Positions 1-7,709 of a stretch of DNA of 46,588 bases are shown one piece after another. The stretch covers positions 1 to 46,588 of the forward strand of contig CALANS010000075.1 in the NCBI GenBank assembly GCA_937926105.1. Reading direction: 5' to 3'. The notes under the pieces are model-generated. The model saw nothing but the letters and a program-made list of their open reading frames with translations, was not told the DNA's origin and made no database searches. The position numbers were made by a program, and so were the translations under genes. Numbering within the stretch: the first letter of the stretch is position 1; the number at the start of each line of letters is the position of its first letter. This DNA is from an uncultured Actinomycetes bacterium. GTDB taxonomy: Bacteria; Actinomycetota; Actinomycetes; Mycobacteriales; Nakamurellaceae.

Positions 1-50
1 CAGGTGAGAGATTCGAACTCCCGAAGCTTGCGCGGCTGATTTACAGTCAG
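1..50 (-). tRNA. 3' part of a tRNA-Tyr(GUA)-like sequence, cut by window start
   Basis: Read on the minus strand, there is a CTGTAAA anticodon loop (GTA, tyrosine) flanked by CTGA/TCAG. A long variable region follows, and then a good T arm: five pairs (GGGAG with CTCTC, one of them G-U) around TTCGAAT. The acceptor 3' strand runs off the window. The 40 bases upstream of the anticodon contain no D arm or 5' acceptor; they read as the end of another decayed coding frame. A 3' half without a 5' half is what integration of an element into a tRNA gene leaves behind, so this may be an attachment-site scar rather than a working tRNA. Confidence 0.4.
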
Positions 51-189
51 GTTGCATAGCGCTTGTTTCTCCAGCTCACGGCGTTGTTGATCTTCATCAG
101 CGGCCCCTCGTGCAACTTACGTGCCATATCGAAACGGGCCTGAAAGTCCGCGTAGGAGATCCGACGCGGAGCTTCGGCTGAGCATCCAG

Positions 190-665
190 CGACATCGTCA
201 TCAGCCAACCGGCGCCGGGAACACCAACATTCCGATGATCGGCACCTCTCGCGGCCGATCACGCTCTGCACGACGGCGATCTGCCAGTTCACTCCATCGA
301 TCAGGTGGTTGGTGCGATCGCCGCCGACCATCAGCGACTCGGTCCCGACCGCAGGATCCCGACCACACGCATGTATGGGCGGCACATGCAGCACTTCGCG
401 CCAATGACGAACACGTCGGCCGCGCTGACTGCGATGTGGTTGATGTTCGCCCCGCTCTGCGGGAGTCGCCGATCGTGCAAGGCGCGCACGCCCTGGTCGG
501 CCAGTGAACCGAAAATTGTACCGAGATCTCCTCCCCGCCGCGCCGGTACGACACGCGGTGACGCTCTACGGGTCATGCGATAAGGCCAGGATGAGCCCGC
601 CGAGCTTCGTAAGCTTCTCGCGGAAGCGCTCTTGCCGCTTCGCGGCGCGCCGCCAGGTGACGCGA
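190..665 (-). pseudogene. NERD-domain (nuclease-related) protein, decayed
   Basis: Three minus-strand frames together give a recognisable actinobacterial NERD protein. First comes a segment reading ERFREKLTKLGGLILALSHD, which ends at an in-frame stop near 575. Then, in a second frame, come GVRALHDRR, ANINHIAV and VFVIGAK, which match the usual LHDRR..ANIDHIAV..VFVIDAK core. A third frame gives VGGDRTNHLIDGVNWQIAVVQ, and a return to another frame gives VPIIGMLVF. At least two frameshifts and one stop break it, and the catalytic-type D of the V(I/V)DAK motif reads G. The edges are approximate because homology fades at both ends. NERD proteins are putative nuclease-fold proteins of poorly known role. 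This copy cannot make a full protein. Confidence 0.55.
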
Positions 666-980
666 TATCGCTTTCGATTAAACCCAGGCGGCCGGCAGCC
701 GCTTGGTCGCAGGTAACAACCATGGCCGCCCTTCCGGCGGCGTGGCGTCGGCGCATGCCAGGCACAGCGACTCGAAGCGACCGAGCTCGTGTTCTAAAGA
801 GTCGCGCTCCGCGGTCAGTTCACCGATGTTCACGTGCAGCCTCTTGATTTTCGGCCTCGGAATCGTCCCGTGATGCTCGCCGCCTGACCCGAACGCCCAT
901 AGCGCTGAGTCAGTCGGCTGCCGCTTTCCGACCGTGATCCGGTTCGGGTGCACATCAAAGCGAACCCGCTTGTCCGGGCG
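666..980. other. stretch without a recognisable gene
   Basis: A 91-codon minus-strand frame (678-953) is open but has no family signature; it holds a short Glu/Arg/Leu-rich segment that could be helical. It lies directly upstream of the decayed NERD gene and may be part of the same broken locus. No terminator hairpin, repeat or RNA gene was seen. Confidence 0.3.
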
Positions 981-2249
981 TCACGTGGTCAACTCGTCGA
1001 TCGCTTCGGGGGCGAACGCATGCGCGACGACCATCGTAGTCAGGCCCACCGTGACCGCCTCGTCACCGAGCCGTGACGCAACGACGTCCATGCCGGTGGT
1101 CGACCGGTCGAGGGCCACCGCCCGCAACCGGCGGTCGATTCCCGAGACAACCCGAGTAAGCCGCCCCAGTCGCCCGCCCATCACGACGACACCCGGGTTG
1201 ATGGTCGCGACCACAGCGGCGAGGACGTCGCCGACTTGCGCCGCCGCGACATCGATGGCGGCGACCGCTTGGTCCTCACCGCGCTCAATGCGTCGGACCA
1301 GGTCGTCCAGGTTGCGCACACCGCCGCTGCGCAATCGTCCGAGGAGCGCGTGGCCGGATGCCCACGCAGCCAGGCACCCGCGCCTGCCGCACGTGCAGAT
1401 CGGACCGTCGTCGCTAATGCGGATGTGACCGATATCGCCTGCGGCACCGGTGCTGCCGGTCAGGACGTGATCGTCGAATACGATGCCTGCGCCGATCCCA
1501 CTGGCGAACTTGACGGCGAGTACAGGCTGCGACACGGACGGCCCGGCTGTAGCCGATTCCCCGACAGCGAACGCGTGCGCATCATTCTCGATGAGCACCG
1601 ACACAGGCCACTGCGCGCGCAGCATTTCGGCGATCGGAAAGTCAACCCAGGTACGCATCGTGGTTGAGGTAGCGAGCGTCCCGGCCGACCGGCGCACCGG
1701 CCCTGGGACGCTCATCCCGATCCCTGCGAGCTCCAGTCCGGGATCGTCCGCGAGCAGCGAGGCTGCCGAGTCGATAAGTCGCGGCAGAAGCGACTGCGGC
1801 GCCTCGGCGATGTCCAACGCCTCGACGCGCATGCGCAGCGTGCGTCCGGACAGGTCGGCCACGCCGAGCCTGCCGTGGGTCTGCCCGAGATCGAACACCA
1901 GCACGGCACGGCGTCGGTCGTCGAACCGCAGCAGCGTCGCGGGCCGGCCGCCGTTCGAGTCTGCCGATCCTGCCTCGTAGATCAATCGGTGACGGAACAG
2001 CGTGTCCAGGCGGTCGAACAGTGTGGTGCGGGACATTCCGGTCACCGTCAGCAATTGTTGCCGCGTCCACACCGGTCGTGACCGGATCAATCCCAGCAGG
2101 TGCCCGGGCGTTGCCGGGCCCGAAGGTGCGGTGCGGTGCGCATCGATGGTCCGATCACTGGCGAGCGCTGGTGCAGCGTTCACTTCCGAACGTGCGTTCG
2201 CCGAGTCGGTTTCGCCGGGCCCGCCCAGCGTTCCATGCCACACCACCAC
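981..2249 (-). CDS. ROK-family transcriptional repressor (NagC/Mlc type)
   Basis: 422 residues, the usual length of a ROK regulator. Residues about 45-100 form a winged-helix HTH (QLLTVTGMSRTTLFDRLDTL). The rest is the ROK sugar-kinase-like fold, with a DLGQTHGRLGVADL phosphate-binding strand and the zinc-type motif GHI..-CTCGRRGCLAAWASG. Proteins with an N-terminal HTH plus a ROK domain are sugar- or sugar-phosphate-responsive repressors rather than kinases. The GTG start is preceded by GGGAGG on the minus strand. It is divergent from the glucosylglycerate hydrolase gene. The promoter of that gene and that of the amidohydrolase operon 15 kb away carry the same 29-bp element, which makes this protein the natural candidate regulator of both (inference). 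The effector is unknown; a glycoside or its product is likely. Confidence 0.85.
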   Translation of the reverse strand: MVVWHGTLGGPGETDSANARSEVNAAPALASDRTIDAHRTAPSGPATPGHLLGLIRSRPVWTRQQLLTVTGMSRTTLFDRLDTLFRHRLIYEAGSADSNGGRPATLLRFDDRRRAVLVFDLGQTHGRLGVADLSGRTLRMRVEALDIAEAPQSLLPRLIDSAASLLADDPGLELAGIGMSVPGPVRRSAGTLATSTTMRTWVDFPIAEMLRAQWPVSVLIENDAHAFAVGESATAGPSVSQPVLAVKFASGIGAGIVFDDHVLTGSTGAAGDIGHIRISDDGPICTCGRRGCLAAWASGHALLGRLRSGGVRNLDDLVRRIERGEDQAVAAIDVAAAQVGDVLAAVVATINPGVVVMGGRLGRLTRVVSGIDRRLRAVALDRSTTGMDVVASRLGDEAVTVGLTTMVVAHAFAPEAIDELTT

Positions 2250-2293
2250 CTAGACCTCCCGGTCGCGCACCGTGTCACCACTCTGGCCCACGC

Positions 2294-2323
2294 TTGACTA
2301 TCGACGCAATACCTAGTTATGTT
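2294..2323 (+). promoter_or_regulatory. promoter of glucosylglycerate hydrolase gene
   Basis: TTGACT (2294-2299), an 18-bp spacer and TATGTT (2318-2323) make a good housekeeping-sigma promoter reading toward the gene at 2474. It implies a leader of about 140 bases. The -10 box lies inside the 29-bp operator-like element, so a bound protein would block it. Confidence 0.5.
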
Positions 2324-2341
2324 CAGCACACGAACACAAGT
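2313..2341. promoter_or_regulatory. 29-bp operator-like element, copy 1
   Basis: On the minus strand it begins ACTTGTGTTCGT, contains TGAAC and ends TAACTAG. Against the copy at 18009-18037, 25 of 29 positions are identical. It holds an inverted repeat, TGTTC and GAACA separated by 7 bases. It overlaps the -10 box of the downstream promoter, as expected for a repressor site. Confidence 0.6.
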
Positions 2342-2473
2342 AGTTTGCGGCCAACTCCGCGTCGTTACCTATCGCCCTGCCATGCGACCCGTCGCCCACG
2401 CGCCCATGGACAGTGGTGCGCGGGTACCTCGCAGCGGGCAAGACCGCCCGGGCCTCGGAAGCGGGTGAGACCG

Positions 2474-3808
2474 ATGACCACCACGCGCACAACCCGCTTC
2501 GACCGCCGTGATCTTGCCGCCGCGTCTGCCGCAGTCTTGCACGACAACGACCGCGGTTCGCACACAGTGGCATCGCCATCGCTCTATCCGCACCAGTGGA
2601 GTTGGGACGCGGCGATCATCACGGTGGGCCTGGCGCGACTGTCTGTCGACCGCGCGATCACCGAACTCACGTCGCTGCTTCGGGCGCAGTGGCGGACGGG
2701 CATGATCCCGCACATCGTCTTCGCCGACGAGCCGGGGTATTTCCCTGGGCCAGATCGCTGGCGGACCGCAGCGGTTTCTCCTGTTGGGGTGCCGACCTCC
2801 GGAATCTGCCAACCGCCGATTCACGCGATTGCGGTCCACGCGATCGTGGCTGCAGGCCGCCGCCGGGGTGGCACCGACAGGCAGGTCGCCGACGAGTTCG
2901 CGGCGTCCTCCTTCGACGCGTTGCTGCGGTGGCATCGCTGGCTGTCAGCCGCGCGCGGCGCCGCTGGTACCGGCCTCATCGAGATCCATCACAGCTGGGA
3001 ATCCGGGATGGACAATTCGCCGCGGTGGGACGCCCCGTATGCCGCGGTCGATCCCGGATCGATGCCACCGTATGTACGCTTGGACACCTTGCACGTCGCG
3101 GACGCTGCGCAGCGCCCGACGGATGCGGACTACCGCCGGTATCTGTGGCTTGTCGAACAGATGGCCGATGCAGGCTGGGCCGATGACGCTGTCCGTGAGT
3201 CTGTCGACTTCCGCGTTCAAGACGTGTTTTTCTCCGCGCTTTTCGCCGTTGCCAGCGACGTTCTGGCCGAGCTCGGCGACGAGATGGGCCGGCACTCCGA
3301 CGCCGCCGACCTGCGAGCCGTCGCCCGGTACACGCGAAGCGCGATATGCGAGTCTGCCTCGCCGCAGACCGGACTGGCCAGGGACCGCGACCTGCGCGCC
3401 GGCAGGTGGATTGACTCACAGACCGTGGCTGCATTTGCGCCGCTGCTGTGCGTCCAATCGGGCGACCGGCGTGCCGACCTCACGGAGCGGTTTCTCGGCC
3501 CGGAGTGGGCCGGCCACCCATCGCTGAAGTACGCATTGCCGCCGACTACCGCACCCGGATCGGCGCAGTTCCAGCCGCTCAGCTATTGGCGCGGTCCGCA
3601 GTGGCCGATCGTGAGCTGGCTGTTCTGGTGGGCGGCCCGGCGTTTCGGCGACGACGAGTTCGCACACCATCTGCGCACCGAGTCGCTCCGGCAACTCGGC
3701 GACGGGTCATTCGCCGAGTACTACGACCCGCTCACCGGCGCGCCTCTCGGCAGCCGGCGCCAGTCGTGGACTGCGGCCGTAGCGCTCGACTGGCTGGCCT
3801 CGTCATGA
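2474..3808 (+). CDS. ggh: glucosylglycerate hydrolase-like glycosidase (GH63 fold)
   Basis: 444 residues, close to the length of the mycobacterial glucosylglycerate hydrolase. It follows that enzyme nearly end to end: LYPHQWSWDAA near the N-terminus, RAQWRTGMIPHIVF, YFPGPDRW, HSWESGMDNSPRWD in the catalytic region, YWRGPQWP, and a C-terminal DGSFAEYYDPLTGAPLGS followed by QSWTAA. The family hydrolyses glucosylglycerate, and mannosylglycerate in some members, to the hexose and D-glycerate in the cytoplasm; no signal peptide is present. The frame is open much further upstream, but the ATG at 2474 fits the family N-terminus, with a weak GGTGAG upstream. It is divergent from the ROK repressor and convergent with a hydroxyacid dehydrogenase that could act on glycerate. 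Whether the substrate is glucosylglycerate itself or a related glycoside cannot be told. Confidence 0.85.
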   Translation: MTTTRTTRFDRRDLAAASAAVLHDNDRGSHTVASPSLYPHQWSWDAAIITVGLARLSVDRAITELTSLLRAQWRTGMIPHIVFADEPGYFPGPDRWRTAAVSPVGVPTSGICQPPIHAIAVHAIVAAGRRRGGTDRQVADEFAASSFDALLRWHRWLSAARGAAGTGLIEIHHSWESGMDNSPRWDAPYAAVDPGSMPPYVRLDTLHVADAAQRPTDADYRRYLWLVEQMADAGWADDAVRESVDFRVQDVFFSALFAVASDVLAELGDEMGRHSDAADLRAVARYTRSAICESASPQTGLARDRDLRAGRWIDSQTVAAFAPLLCVQSGDRRADLTERFLGPEWAGHPSLKYALPPTTAPGSAQFQPLSYWRGPQWPIVSWLFWWAARRFGDDEFAHHLRTESLRQLGDGSFAEYYDPLTGAPLGSRRQSWTAAVALDWLASS

Positions 3809-3851
3809 TGTTCCTGCCCAGGCGCTCCGCGGCGGAGTACAGACCCACGCA

Positions 3852-3869
3852 GATGGGTAGCCGCCCATC
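3852..3869. terminator. small hairpin between convergent genes
   Basis: GATGGG, a 6-base loop and CCCATC form a short stem immediately beyond the stop of the minus-strand dehydrogenase, 43 bases after the hydrolase stop. It is weak and lacks a T run, but it is well placed for both genes. Confidence 0.3.
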
Positions 3870-3870
3870 G

Positions 3871-4851
3871 TCACACGAAGGCGTCCGGGTTGACTATGTG
3901 CTGCGCCCGCCGGCCCGCCAACACGGCCTTCAGGTTCTCCCCAACCATCGACAGCACCCGTTCGCGCGCCTGTTCCGAGTTCGCGGCGATATGCGGGCTG
4001 AGGTACACATTGTCCAGAGTGCGCAATCGGGACGTCGCCGGGAGCGGCTCAACGTCGAAGACGTCCAGCGCTGCTCGCGCGGGCCGGCCTGCCAGCAGCG
4101 CGTCGATCAGCGCTGTTTCATCGACGACGGGGCCGCGACTCGCGTTGACCAGCAGCGATCCGGCGCGCATGGACGCCAACTGCGCGGCGCCGATCAGGCG
4201 CTCCGTGTCTGGGGTGTGCGGGACGTGCACGGTCACGATGTCGCTGCCGCCGAGCAGGCGATTCAGTGGCATCCTTTCGCCGATGGCGCCTGGGTGGTCA
4301 CGCCTGCTGGTGTAGGCGACACGACTGCCGAAGGCGGCCACCCGGCGCGCAACTGCCGAACCGATGTTGCCCATGCCGACGATGCCCACGGTGAGTGCGC
4401 CGAGTTCGCGTCCATTCGCCCACGCGGGCCACTGGCCGGCGCGCATGACGGCGTCCGCCCGAATGCCGTCGCGCAACGATACGAGGATCGCCATCAGCAC
4501 CCAATCGGCGACCGCGTCGGTGTTGTAGCCGGGGGCGTTGGCGACCGGAATACCGTATGCGGAGGCAGCGTCGACATCGACTGTGTTGTAGCCGACCGAC
4601 GGCTGCTCGATCAACCGGCAGCAGTGCATGGCGGCGATCGCCGGCCGGTCCAGCACGTAACGCCGCGCCGCGTCGCCGATCACGATATCGGCATCCCGGG
4701 CCAAATCCGTGACCACGGCCTGGCGACGGCGTGTGCTCGCACGCTCCGTGCCGGGAGCCGGCACGCGCACGTCCACGTCGGGGCGTCCGGCGAGTTCGCG
4801 GACAAGGTCGGTCGAGTACGAGGAGAAACATGCGATCACCGGTGATGGCAT
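3871..4851 (-). CDS. D-isomer-specific 2-hydroxyacid dehydrogenase
   Basis: 326 residues. The NAD-binding motif is GIVGMGNIGSAVA in the middle. The catalytic Arg is in NASRGPVVDE, the Glu in DVFDVEPL and the His in SPHIAANS, in the usual order, so the enzyme looks active. The family reduces 2-keto acids or oxidises D-2-hydroxyacids such as glycerate, lactate or phosphoglycerate, using NAD(P). The next gene makes glycerate, so glycerate/hydroxypyruvate is a reasonable guess, but specificity cannot be read from sequence. The start is a forward-facing choice: the frame begins at an ATG at 4851 with no competing start nearby. It is divergent from the molybdenum hydroxylase operon across about 130 bases. 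Confidence 0.85.
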   Translation of the reverse strand: MPSPVIACFSSYSTDLVRELAGRPDVDVRVPAPGTERASTRRRQAVVTDLARDADIVIGDAARRYVLDRPAIAAMHCCRLIEQPSVGYNTVDVDAASAYGIPVANAPGYNTDAVADWVLMAILVSLRDGIRADAVMRAGQWPAWANGRELGALTVGIVGMGNIGSAVARRVAAFGSRVAYTSRRDHPGAIGERMPLNRLLGGSDIVTVHVPHTPDTERLIGAAQLASMRAGSLLVNASRGPVVDETALIDALLAGRPARAALDVFDVEPLPATSRLRTLDNVYLSPHIAANSEQARERVLSMVGENLKAVLAGRRAQHIVNPDAFV

Positions 4852-4984
4852 TGTCGAGCGCTCCTGGTTTCCGGAGAGATGATTGTTTTGTTCACCGTAC
4901 GGGTAAAAGCAGGTGCGCTCTGCGCGAGGCGGCGGTGTCTATGACGTGGCAGCCGCGCAGCGGCCACGCCGGAAGGCAGTCGCG
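4852..4984. promoter_or_regulatory. divergent intergenic region
   Basis: It must hold promoters for the dehydrogenase (minus) and the five-gene operon (plus). The segment around 4880-4905 is AT-richer than its surroundings (GATGATTGTTTTGTTCACC), but no convincing -35/-10 pair or copy of the 29-bp element was found. GGAAGG lies 9 bases before the ATG at 4985. Confidence 0.3.
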
Positions 4985-7240
4985 ATGACCCGCGCACCGG
5001 CACCCTTGGCCACCACCGTGCAGGAGCGGTCCGCGCTAATTGTCGGGCAGTCGCTGCCGGCCGACGACGCGTGGCCAATCGTCACCGGGGCGCTGGAGTT
5101 CGTCACCGATCGGCGTGTCGATGGCATGCTGCACGCGGCGATTGCCCACGCGACAGTTCCGCACGCGCTTATTCAGTCGATCGATGTGACCGCTGCGCGC
5201 GCCGTGCCCGGCGTCGTGGCCGTGCTGCTCGGCGGCGATGTACCAGTGAACGCACTCGGTGACGACGACGGGGACGGGCCCGTCATCGTCGACACAGTCG
5301 TCCGCCAGCTCGGTGATCCGATCGCCTTGGTCGCCGCGGTCGACGAAGCGACAGCGCAGGCCGCAGCAGCAGCGGTCACCGCCGCCTACCTCCCGTTACC
5401 TATCGTGGACTCCGCGCGGTCGGCGCTCGAACCGGGCGCCCCGCAGCTGCACGACAAGGGCAATGTCGCAGGGCATCTCGCGTTCGCGTCGGGCGACGTC
5501 GACGCGGCCATACGAGGCGCCTACCTGACGGTAGAACGGCATGTCCGAACCCCCGTGCAGGAGCACGTCGCGCTCGAAACCCCGGGCGGTATAGCGATGC
5601 CCGACGGGGTCGGTGTCACCGTCTGGTGCGGATCTCAATTCCCCGGCGTGCATCGGCGAAAAATCGCGCGCGCCTTGAACATCGACATCGCCGACGTGCG
5701 CCTCATCTCGAATCCGGTCGGAGGCGCGTTCGGCTCCCGTAACGACGACCCGATGCCTGTGTACCTCGCCGTACTCGCCTGGGCAACAAGACGACCGGTG
5801 CACCTGAAAATGTCGCGTGAGGACGTGATGCTGATCGGCCAGAAGCGGCACCCGTTCGACATCACGACCCGTACCGGTTTTTCCAGCGATGGGCGGATAG
5901 TCGCCTCGGACATGACGGCGCTCGTCGATACCGGCCCGTACACGACTTCCGGCCCGAACGTGCTGAAAACTTCGGCGGAGCTTTCGGTGGGCCCGTACCG
6001 CATGCCCATGGCACGTTTCGACGGCACCGTCGTGTACACGAACAACGCCAACGGCGGCGCGTTCCGCGGATACGGCGTGCCGCAGTCGGCGTTCGCGATT
6101 GAGACGGCGATGACTCAGGCCGCCGCGGACCTCGGTATCGACCCGGTCGAGCTGCGCCTGATGAACATCCTGCGCGGCGGCGACGAACATGCGCTGTACC
6201 GTCACCACGTCACTACCAGCCTGCGCGCCGCCGAGACGCTCCAAGCCGCCGCGGAGCACGCCTGGTGGCGAGACCGCGCGGCCTGGCGGGCCGCGGCCAC
6301 CGGCCCGTGGTTGCGCGGAACCGGGATCGCGCTGGCCATGAAGGGGGTCGGTCTCGGCAGCGGCAAGGGCGACACGTCCCGTGCCCGGCTGATCGTGTCC
6401 CGCGAAGGTGTAGTGCAGATCTGGGCCGGCCCCAACCACACCGGCCAGTCGATCGACAGCAGCTACCGGCAGGTCGCCGCGGATACCCTGGGCATCCCCA
6501 TGGACCGCATCCGAATGACCGTCGGTGACAGCCAGCTCGTGCCCGAAGCCGGTTCCACGTCATCGTCACGCAGTATGTACGCGGGTGGCGAGGTGGTACG
6601 CCGCGCCTGCGTCGAACTCCTTGACCGCATCGAGACATCCACGGGCACGCGGGTTGTCGACCCGTCGACCTGTCGAGCGCTCATCGACAGCGGCGATGCC
6701 GAAATCCTCGCCGAGTTCCGGCTGCCGGACTCCGACCTCGGCATGATCCCGCCGGGACAGCTCGTGACCTTCGCACCGCACCTCGTCTTCGGGTGCAGCG
6801 CACAGGTGGCACGTCTCGAGGTGAATCGCTACACCGGAGAGTTGCATGTCTGTGGCATCGTCTGCGCCATCGACTGCGGCACTGCGATCAACCCGGCCGG
6901 AGTTATCGGCCAGGCCGAGGGCGGCGTGACGCAAGGCCTGGGTTATGCGGTCATGGAGGAACACCTCATCGCCGGCGGTCGGCCGTTGACGAAAAGCTTG
7001 GAAACGTATGCCATCCCCACATCGCGTGACGTGCCGCCGATCGAAACGATTCTGGTCGACGGTTCGGAGCCGACCGGGCCGATGGGCGCCAAAGGCATGT
7101 CGGAGGTGGTTGTCGTGCCAACAGCGCCAGCCATTGCCGCCGCCGTGCTGGATGCCGCCGGCGTGTTGCCCGATCGGATACCGATCACGCCGGAACGAAT
7201 GATGCGCTGGATGAGCGGCGAGCAGGAGGCAATCGCGTGA
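4985..7240 (+). CDS. molybdenum hydroxylase large subunit (xanthine dehydrogenase family)
   Basis: 751 residues from the ATG at 4985, chosen because GGAAGG precedes it; an upstream in-frame start at 4913 lacks family similarity. The N-terminal a/b hammerhead domain is followed by molybdopterin-cytosine-dinucleotide-binding segments, including GGAFGSRND and GGAFRGYGVPQSAFAIE. The C-terminal GAKGMSEVV carries the conserved glutamate that deprotonates the Mo-bound water. The family hydroxylates C-H bonds next to ring nitrogens or aldehydes, with water as the oxygen source. It is the first gene of a plus-strand operon in the order large, small, FAD subunit, so a complete enzyme is encoded. The substrate cannot be assigned: purine, CO-type and nicotinate-type members share these motifs. 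No XdhC-like maturation gene is in the window. Confidence 0.88.
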   Translation: MTRAPAPLATTVQERSALIVGQSLPADDAWPIVTGALEFVTDRRVDGMLHAAIAHATVPHALIQSIDVTAARAVPGVVAVLLGGDVPVNALGDDDGDGPVIVDTVVRQLGDPIALVAAVDEATAQAAAAAVTAAYLPLPIVDSARSALEPGAPQLHDKGNVAGHLAFASGDVDAAIRGAYLTVERHVRTPVQEHVALETPGGIAMPDGVGVTVWCGSQFPGVHRRKIARALNIDIADVRLISNPVGGAFGSRNDDPMPVYLAVLAWATRRPVHLKMSREDVMLIGQKRHPFDITTRTGFSSDGRIVASDMTALVDTGPYTTSGPNVLKTSAELSVGPYRMPMARFDGTVVYTNNANGGAFRGYGVPQSAFAIETAMTQAAADLGIDPVELRLMNILRGGDEHALYRHHVTTSLRAAETLQAAAEHAWWRDRAAWRAAATGPWLRGTGIALAMKGVGLGSGKGDTSRARLIVSREGVVQIWAGPNHTGQSIDSSYRQVAADTLGIPMDRIRMTVGDSQLVPEAGSTSSSRSMYAGGEVVRRACVELLDRIETSTGTRVVDPSTCRALIDSGDAEILAEFRLPDSDLGMIPPGQLVTFAPHLVFGCSAQVARLEVNRYTGELHVCGIVCAIDCGTAINPAGVIGQAEGGVTQGLGYAVMEEHLIAGGRPLTKSLETYAIPTSRDVPPIETILVDGSEPTGPMGAKGMSEVVVVPTAPAIAAAVLDAAGVLPDRIPITPERMMRWMSGEQEAIA

Positions 7241-7253
7241 AAGGGGCAACGGC

Positions 7254-7709
7254 ATGAACGTCAACGGCCAGCGGGTCCACCCGGAGGATCCCACCGCGCG
7301 GCTCCTCGACTTCTTGCGGGACGATCTCGACCTGCGGGCAGCGAAGGAGGGATGCGGCATGGGCGAATGCGGAAGCTGCACCGTCCTGGTCGACGGGCGC
7401 ACGGTCTGTTCCTGCCTGGTCTTGGTCGGACAGATCGCCGACTCGGACATCGTTACCGCCGAGGCACTGGAACGCAGTGACCCGCCCGGGCGCCCAGGGC
7501 TCACCGACCGGCTGCGCGCCGAGCTCGTCGACCATCACGCGCCGCAATGCGGATTCTGCATCCCCGGTCTCATTGTCTCTGCCCATGCCGTGCTCACCGA
7601 ACACCTGTCGCCCACCGACGAGCAGATCTGCTGCGGCTTGGAAGGAAACCTCTGCCGCTGCACGGGCTACCGCAGTTTCGTGCGCGCCATCCAGGCAGTG
7701 GGCCGATGA
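7254..7709 (+). CDS. molybdenum hydroxylase [2Fe-2S] subunit
   Basis: 151 residues. The plant-ferredoxin-like cluster is Cys34, Cys39, Cys42 and Cys54 (EGCGMGECGSC, then CSC). The second cluster uses QCGFCIPG and NLCRCTGY in the C-terminal helical domain. These are the two electron-relay clusters between the molybdenum site and FAD. The start lies 13 bases after the large-subunit stop, with AAAGGGGC before the ATG. It overlaps the next gene by 4 bases (ATGA). All ligands are present, so the subunit looks functional. Confidence 0.92.
   Translation: MNVNGQRVHPEDPTARLLDFLRDDLDLRAAKEGCGMGECGSCTVLVDGRTVCSCLVLVGQIADSDIVTAEALERSDPPGRPGLTDRLRAELVDHHAPQCGFCIPGLIVSAHAVLTEHLSPTDEQICCGLEGNLCRCTGYRSFVRAIQAVGR

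Noticed and set aside
1..50. Complete functional tRNA-Tyr
   Set aside because: No D arm or 5' acceptor strand is present upstream of the anticodon region.
3448..4845. 465-codon plus-strand open frame covering the end of the hydrolase and the dehydrogenase
   Set aside because: It runs opposite the intact dehydrogenase motifs and shows low-complexity Arg-rich translation; a shadow frame.
4852..4984. Third copy of the 29-bp operator element
   Set aside because: Only a short GTTCACC-like similarity is seen, without the CTAGTTA or CGAACACAAGT arms.
5396..6439. 347-codon minus-strand open frame opposite the molybdenum hydroxylase large subunit
   Set aside because: No family motif; it is the antisense frame of a well-supported gene in high-GC DNA.
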